In this document: piece by piece, positions 8,801 to 9,342 of the stretch
Layout of the letters: each line of letters begins with the position of its first letter
How positions within the stretch are numbered: position 1 is the first letter of the stretch
Assembly: GCA_046728115.1 (NCBI GenBank)
Contig: JBKPDW010000327.1
Location: 1-9,342, forward strand
Direction: 5' to 3'
From: CAVSWN01 sp046728115
GTDB lineage: Bacteria; Acidobacteriota; Vicinamibacteria; Vicinamibacterales; CAVVIG01
DNA: 9,342 bases
Notes under the pieces: model-generated
What the model was told of the DNA's origin: nothing
The model's database searches: none
Seen by the model: the letters and a program-made list of their open reading frames with translations, nothing else
Made by a program: the position numbers and the translations under genes

Positions 8801-9342
8801 GGCACCTTTGCCGCGCCCACAACGAGTACCCTGCCGTACAACATCAACCGCCTGCGAAAAGTCGGCGATGTCAACGGCGATGGCAAACCGGACCTCGGTG
8901 CGACGCTGCGGCCGAGCAATTCGGCGAGCCTTGCGAACCTCGCTATCCTGATCAACACGGGTAACGGCGGCTTCGCATTTGCAGCGCCCGTCGAAGTTCT
9001 GCCTGAATCGTACGGCATTGGCTTCTTCGCGCTGGGGGATGTAACCGGCGACGGCAAGCGCGATCTCGTCACGGTCAGCGCGCAGACCGGCCTTGCCAGC
9101 ATCCTCGTCCTGCCCGGCGACGGAACTGGCAATTTCGGAACGCCGGCGCAGTTCCTGATCGGGCAGCAGAACAACTTCGAGATCGTCGACGTAAACGGCG
9201 ACGGCAAGCTGGATGTGATCGGCGCCGGGCCGGTCTCGAACAGCATCTACGTGTTGCAGAACAGCTGCGGGACGGCCACCAGCTCCGACCTGTCGCTGAC
9301 GATGTCCGGGCCGGCAAGCGCGGCGGCCGGCGACACTGTGAC
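2828..9342 (+). CDS. Giant exported multidomain protein: Asp-box propeller, NPDIT repeats, Ig-like/DUF11 domains, FG-GAP propeller (3' end cut by window)
   Basis: One frame stays open for 2171 codons and leaves the window. Residues 1 to about 20 (MRKIVGAILLAVSGSVALFG) form a signal peptide. Residues ~35-640 carry four Asp-box motifs: SFDGGNTW (90-97), SNDCGATF (272-279), STDGGKTF (327-334) and the shortened SLDGKTW (400-406). These mark a BNR/sialidase-like beta-propeller; I cannot confirm catalytic residues. Next come NPDIT repeats (768-866) and a beta-sandwich region with two further copies (971-980). A probable helical linker (~1018-1058) follows, then two He_PIG-like domains (~1067-1150, ~1153-1248) and a Big_17/cadherin-like domain (~1250-1335). 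After these are DUF11 (~1342-1460), another cadherin-like domain (~1462-1559), an Ig-like stretch (~1560-1661), DUF11 (~1668-1787), seven FG-GAP repeats (~1816-2135) and a third DUF11 start (~2154). This is a surface or secreted adhesion/binding-type architecture. Substrate, anchor and role are unknown. Confidence 0.93.
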   Translation, partial: MRKIVGAILLAVSGSVALFGQVPGRNVNMVSGTTFPDGDPFLQRQDEPSVAVSTRNPLHLLAGANDYRTVDFPGLPDEITGDAWLGVYKSFDGGNTWHSTLLPGYLQDQTFEGTHSPLHGLQAGADPVVRAGTNGLFYYGGIAFNRGTNIGSKVFVARYIDNNNNEGRFYIDEHDKAHNDSIAYLGTTVVDIGTASKFVDKPTIVVDIPRALKGVGATCTITQASTPPQTIPAGTVYAIYSVFVDGDHGEADENRPPGSPAEGRTKILVARSNDCGATFSSPTLASDRLAINQGSAAAIDPATGALYIAWREFRSNRGADAIVATRSTDGGKTFAAPVRLATISPFDQRDTQTSESFRTNSYPTIAVAPDPNNGPGRAYVAWSQRGVGPMGDARIVIASSLDGKTWTSPTAVDNTLWTRPDAGDADRPSWRGHQLMPTLTFGGGLLQLVFFDFRKDVSGIWSSVVDDAEVTAWNNAHPNNKRSRHTVDVRAVQGLPGAIPAFGPSVQVSQYLSGFRHRGGTVGGREQLQFNPPNLPLFAKGTTPFIGDYLDVVPVPMFVANKDGSWRYNTLPSDPSTYMAVWGDNRDVRAPKDGDWTHYTAPTFVNADGKSLFSPTDTLTLCDPGQAGMRNQNIYSARLVSGLVVGTLGNTKPLGYALNPDGTPVKNPDGTPKLLQRTFVVFVSNPEDVVAANGTRNAPRSIVLHIASQPPGGEASFLQFKPLKDVAVDVAPKTTISREVYVTSTDKHAAVLVTVTSGNTDLGSVLLNPDITNPDITNPDITNPDITNPDITNAEAHALSISTPIVNPDITNPDITNPDITNPDITNPDITNQNVANPDITNPDITNPDITNPDITNPDITNPDITNGSLTDITWTVKNKGNAATSYQVRLLLRQAVKLGLLNSGVKFQLILRKLSGSPVVPVISITPSGCAVVEPRQNLTVANITTAAKVAGTDVFVDPTNPTQFKTVLNPDITNPDITNATLALAPGEEGGITLRVFAPNSAVTHADANADLGGPSATNEAWAAQTFDDLLDELAQVGVAGTAAAVDTLQANQGITTPQVSSDVLLITTSQLPDAARGVPYDATIQTTGNHSPNTLSIVGGAFPPGLTLEGATGKISGTPTVSGVFTFTVRVQDATQATFATDLTIRVFDQLSIATTSVPAGVAGHAYPAAALVAIGGLPAPPPQRPYTWSSTGGLPSGIALSSAGVLSGAPATSGNFPFTAVVTDFAAAPQLQATTLTLNVAPAANPQFVTTRQGRAVSITLTGTGAAQTSFAFATTPPSHGTLTVGALSTAGQAVVYTPAANYTGPDGFTFTVAQGGLTSAPATVSIVVGNPSADSADVGVTALTDAPDPVILGANVTYTATVHNNGPAPATGVSLAFSYPAAGLTFVSSSPAGCAAGNPVTCVVGTVASGANASVAVTFKAINQTGTVTVAGAVSANEFDYDPTNNPASQSTKVSPNQAPTATSDSATLNEDTAATIAVLSNDSDPENDALSVTTVSVPSHGTAVRNPDNTITYTPAANYNGADSFTYTISDGGNTVTGAVSIVVNPVNDAPDFTKGPDQTVAANAGPQTVPVWATFISAGPLDEAGQSLNFIVSNNNSALFSAQPAVAANGSLTFTPAANASGSATVTVRLRDSGGTANSGTDTSAPQTFTITVNQTGATSDLSITKTHAPATPAVGQPLTYTLTVSNSGPDAATIVTVTDPLPASLTFVSATASQGNCGQSAGTVTCALGSLANGGSATVTIAVTPTVVQPVTNTASVSSSTTDPNNANNTAPDSTVVASYGPCVVPTFSGPIVPDETNLSASNIATGDFNKDGHLDVAVVDGSAGTVVVFLADVANPGSFNHADYTVGNSPAGLVVRDFDGDGNLDIAVANSGTNTISFLKGSATGAFAAAVNTTVPQGPLFPDAADFNGDGHPDLVVAHGTSTISVLLWDAATGNFGAASSYPSGTNSVNVIIEDFDGNGTPDVAVPNVGVNTISILSGNGNGTFAAPTTSTLPYNINRLRKVGDVNGDGKPDLGATLRPSNSASLANLAILINTGNGGFAFAAPVEVLPESYGIGFFALGDVTGDGKRDLVTVSAQTGLASILVLPGDGTGNFGTPAQFLIGQQNNFEIVDVNGDGKLDVIGAGPVSNSIYVLQNSCGTATSSDLSLTMSGPASAAAGDTV
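3095..4045 (+). repeat. Four Asp-box (BNR) motifs of an N-terminal beta-propeller
   Basis: Asp boxes (S-x-D-x-G-x-T-W/F) are hairpin turns in sialidase-like and sortilin-like propellers. They appear at bases 3095-3118, 3641-3664, 3806-3829 and 4025-4045; the last lacks one residue of the motif. Downstream segments such as FIGDYLDVV, AVWGDNRD and RNQNIYSARL continue in the style of BNR-repeat secreted proteins, so the propeller probably reaches about residue 640. Asp boxes are structural and do not show enzyme activity. Confidence 0.8.
5129..5425 (+). repeat. NPDIT pentapeptide array, 16 perfect copies
   Basis: Residues 768-866 consist of NPDIT units in three blocks: five copies, a 14-residue interruption (NAEAHALSISTPIV), five copies, one degenerate unit (NQNVA), and six copies. 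All 16 full units are identical as protein. At DNA level the unit is 15 bp with variable third positions (AAC/AAT, CCG/CCC/CCT, GAC/GAT, ACG/ACC), while Ile is always ATC. The array is flanked by SVLL on the left and NGSLTDITW on the right, which opens a beta-sandwich domain. Read as PDITN it loosely matches the register of pentapeptide-repeat proteins, with Ile in the central position, but Pro is atypical there. Function is unknown; a rigid stalk or a small solenoid are both possible. Confidence 0.97.
5738..5767 (+). repeat. Two further NPDIT copies inside the following beta-sandwich region
   Basis: Residues 971-980 are two perfect NPDIT units, 104 residues after the main array. Their surroundings mirror those of the array: VL before and NATL after, against VLL before and NGSL after. 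They sit between beta-rich segments (TDITWTVKNKGNAATSYQVRLLL upstream in two parts, and GGITLRVFAP downstream), suggesting the repeat occupies a loop or edge position in an Ig-like domain. Confidence 0.9.
8273..9214 (+). repeat. Seven FG-GAP/VCBS repeats with calcium-loop motifs, predicted propeller
   Basis: Seven D-x-[D/N/T]-x-[D/N]-G-x-x-D loops start at residues 1816 (DFNKDGHLD), 1866 (DFDGDGNLD), 1915 (DFNGDGHPD), 1964 (DFDGNGTPD), 2014 (DVNGDGKPD), 2071 (DVTGDGKRD) and 2121 (DVNGDGKLD). The steps are 50, 49, 49, 50, 57 and 50 residues. Such loops bind calcium in integrin-type FG-GAP propellers, and seven evenly spaced repeats fit one complete seven-bladed propeller. Single cysteines flank the block (C1791 and C2147), with none inside it. 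Confidence 0.9.

Noticed and set aside
8608..9246. Minus-strand frame of 212 residues opposite the FG-GAP repeats
   Set aside because: Shadow of the FG-GAP coding sequence, Pro/Ser/Arg-rich and without family resemblance.

Overview
The window looks like a high-GC bacterial chromosome fragment with no mobile-element, rRNA, tRNA or CRISPR signature. GTG and TTG starts are used. Bacterial Ku, a type II thymidine kinase and a very large secreted Asp-box/DUF11/FG-GAP protein would fit a soil- or metagenome-type Acidobacteriota (Vicinamibacteria-like) genome. That placement is an inference from gene style and from a short 7-bp intergenic tandem repeat; no marker gene proves it.

Left part (1-2607, minus strand). 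Reading leftward from 2607 come a thymidine kinase (2023-2607), a small three-helix membrane protein of unknown role (1383-1931) and the DNA-end-binding protein Ku (338-1183, TTG start with a strong Shine-Dalgarno). The gaps are 91 and 199 nt, so an operon is possible but not shown. No Ku partner ligase (LigD) is visible. Bases 1-337 hold no gene I can support.

Middle (2608-2827). A 220-bp divergent intergenic region separates tdk from the plus-strand gene. It carries two exact copies of a 10-bp direct repeat and a clear ribosome binding site for the rightward gene.

Right part (2828-9342, plus strand). One uninterrupted reading frame of at least 2171 codons runs off the right edge. It encodes a putative exported, multidomain surface protein. 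In order it has a signal peptide, an Asp-box (BNR/sialidase-like) beta-propeller, an array of 16 perfect NPDIT pentapeptides, and a beta-sandwich region carrying 2 more NPDIT copies. Then come two putative Ig (He_PIG-like) domains, cadherin-like/Big_17-like and DUF11 domains, seven FG-GAP/VCBS calcium-loop repeats, and the start of a further DUF11 domain. The rest of the protein, including any cell-surface anchor or sorting signal, lies outside the window.

The most unusual element is the NPDIT array. Its 18 copies are identical in protein sequence but use varied synonymous codons, which argues for selection on the peptide rather than recent DNA slippage.
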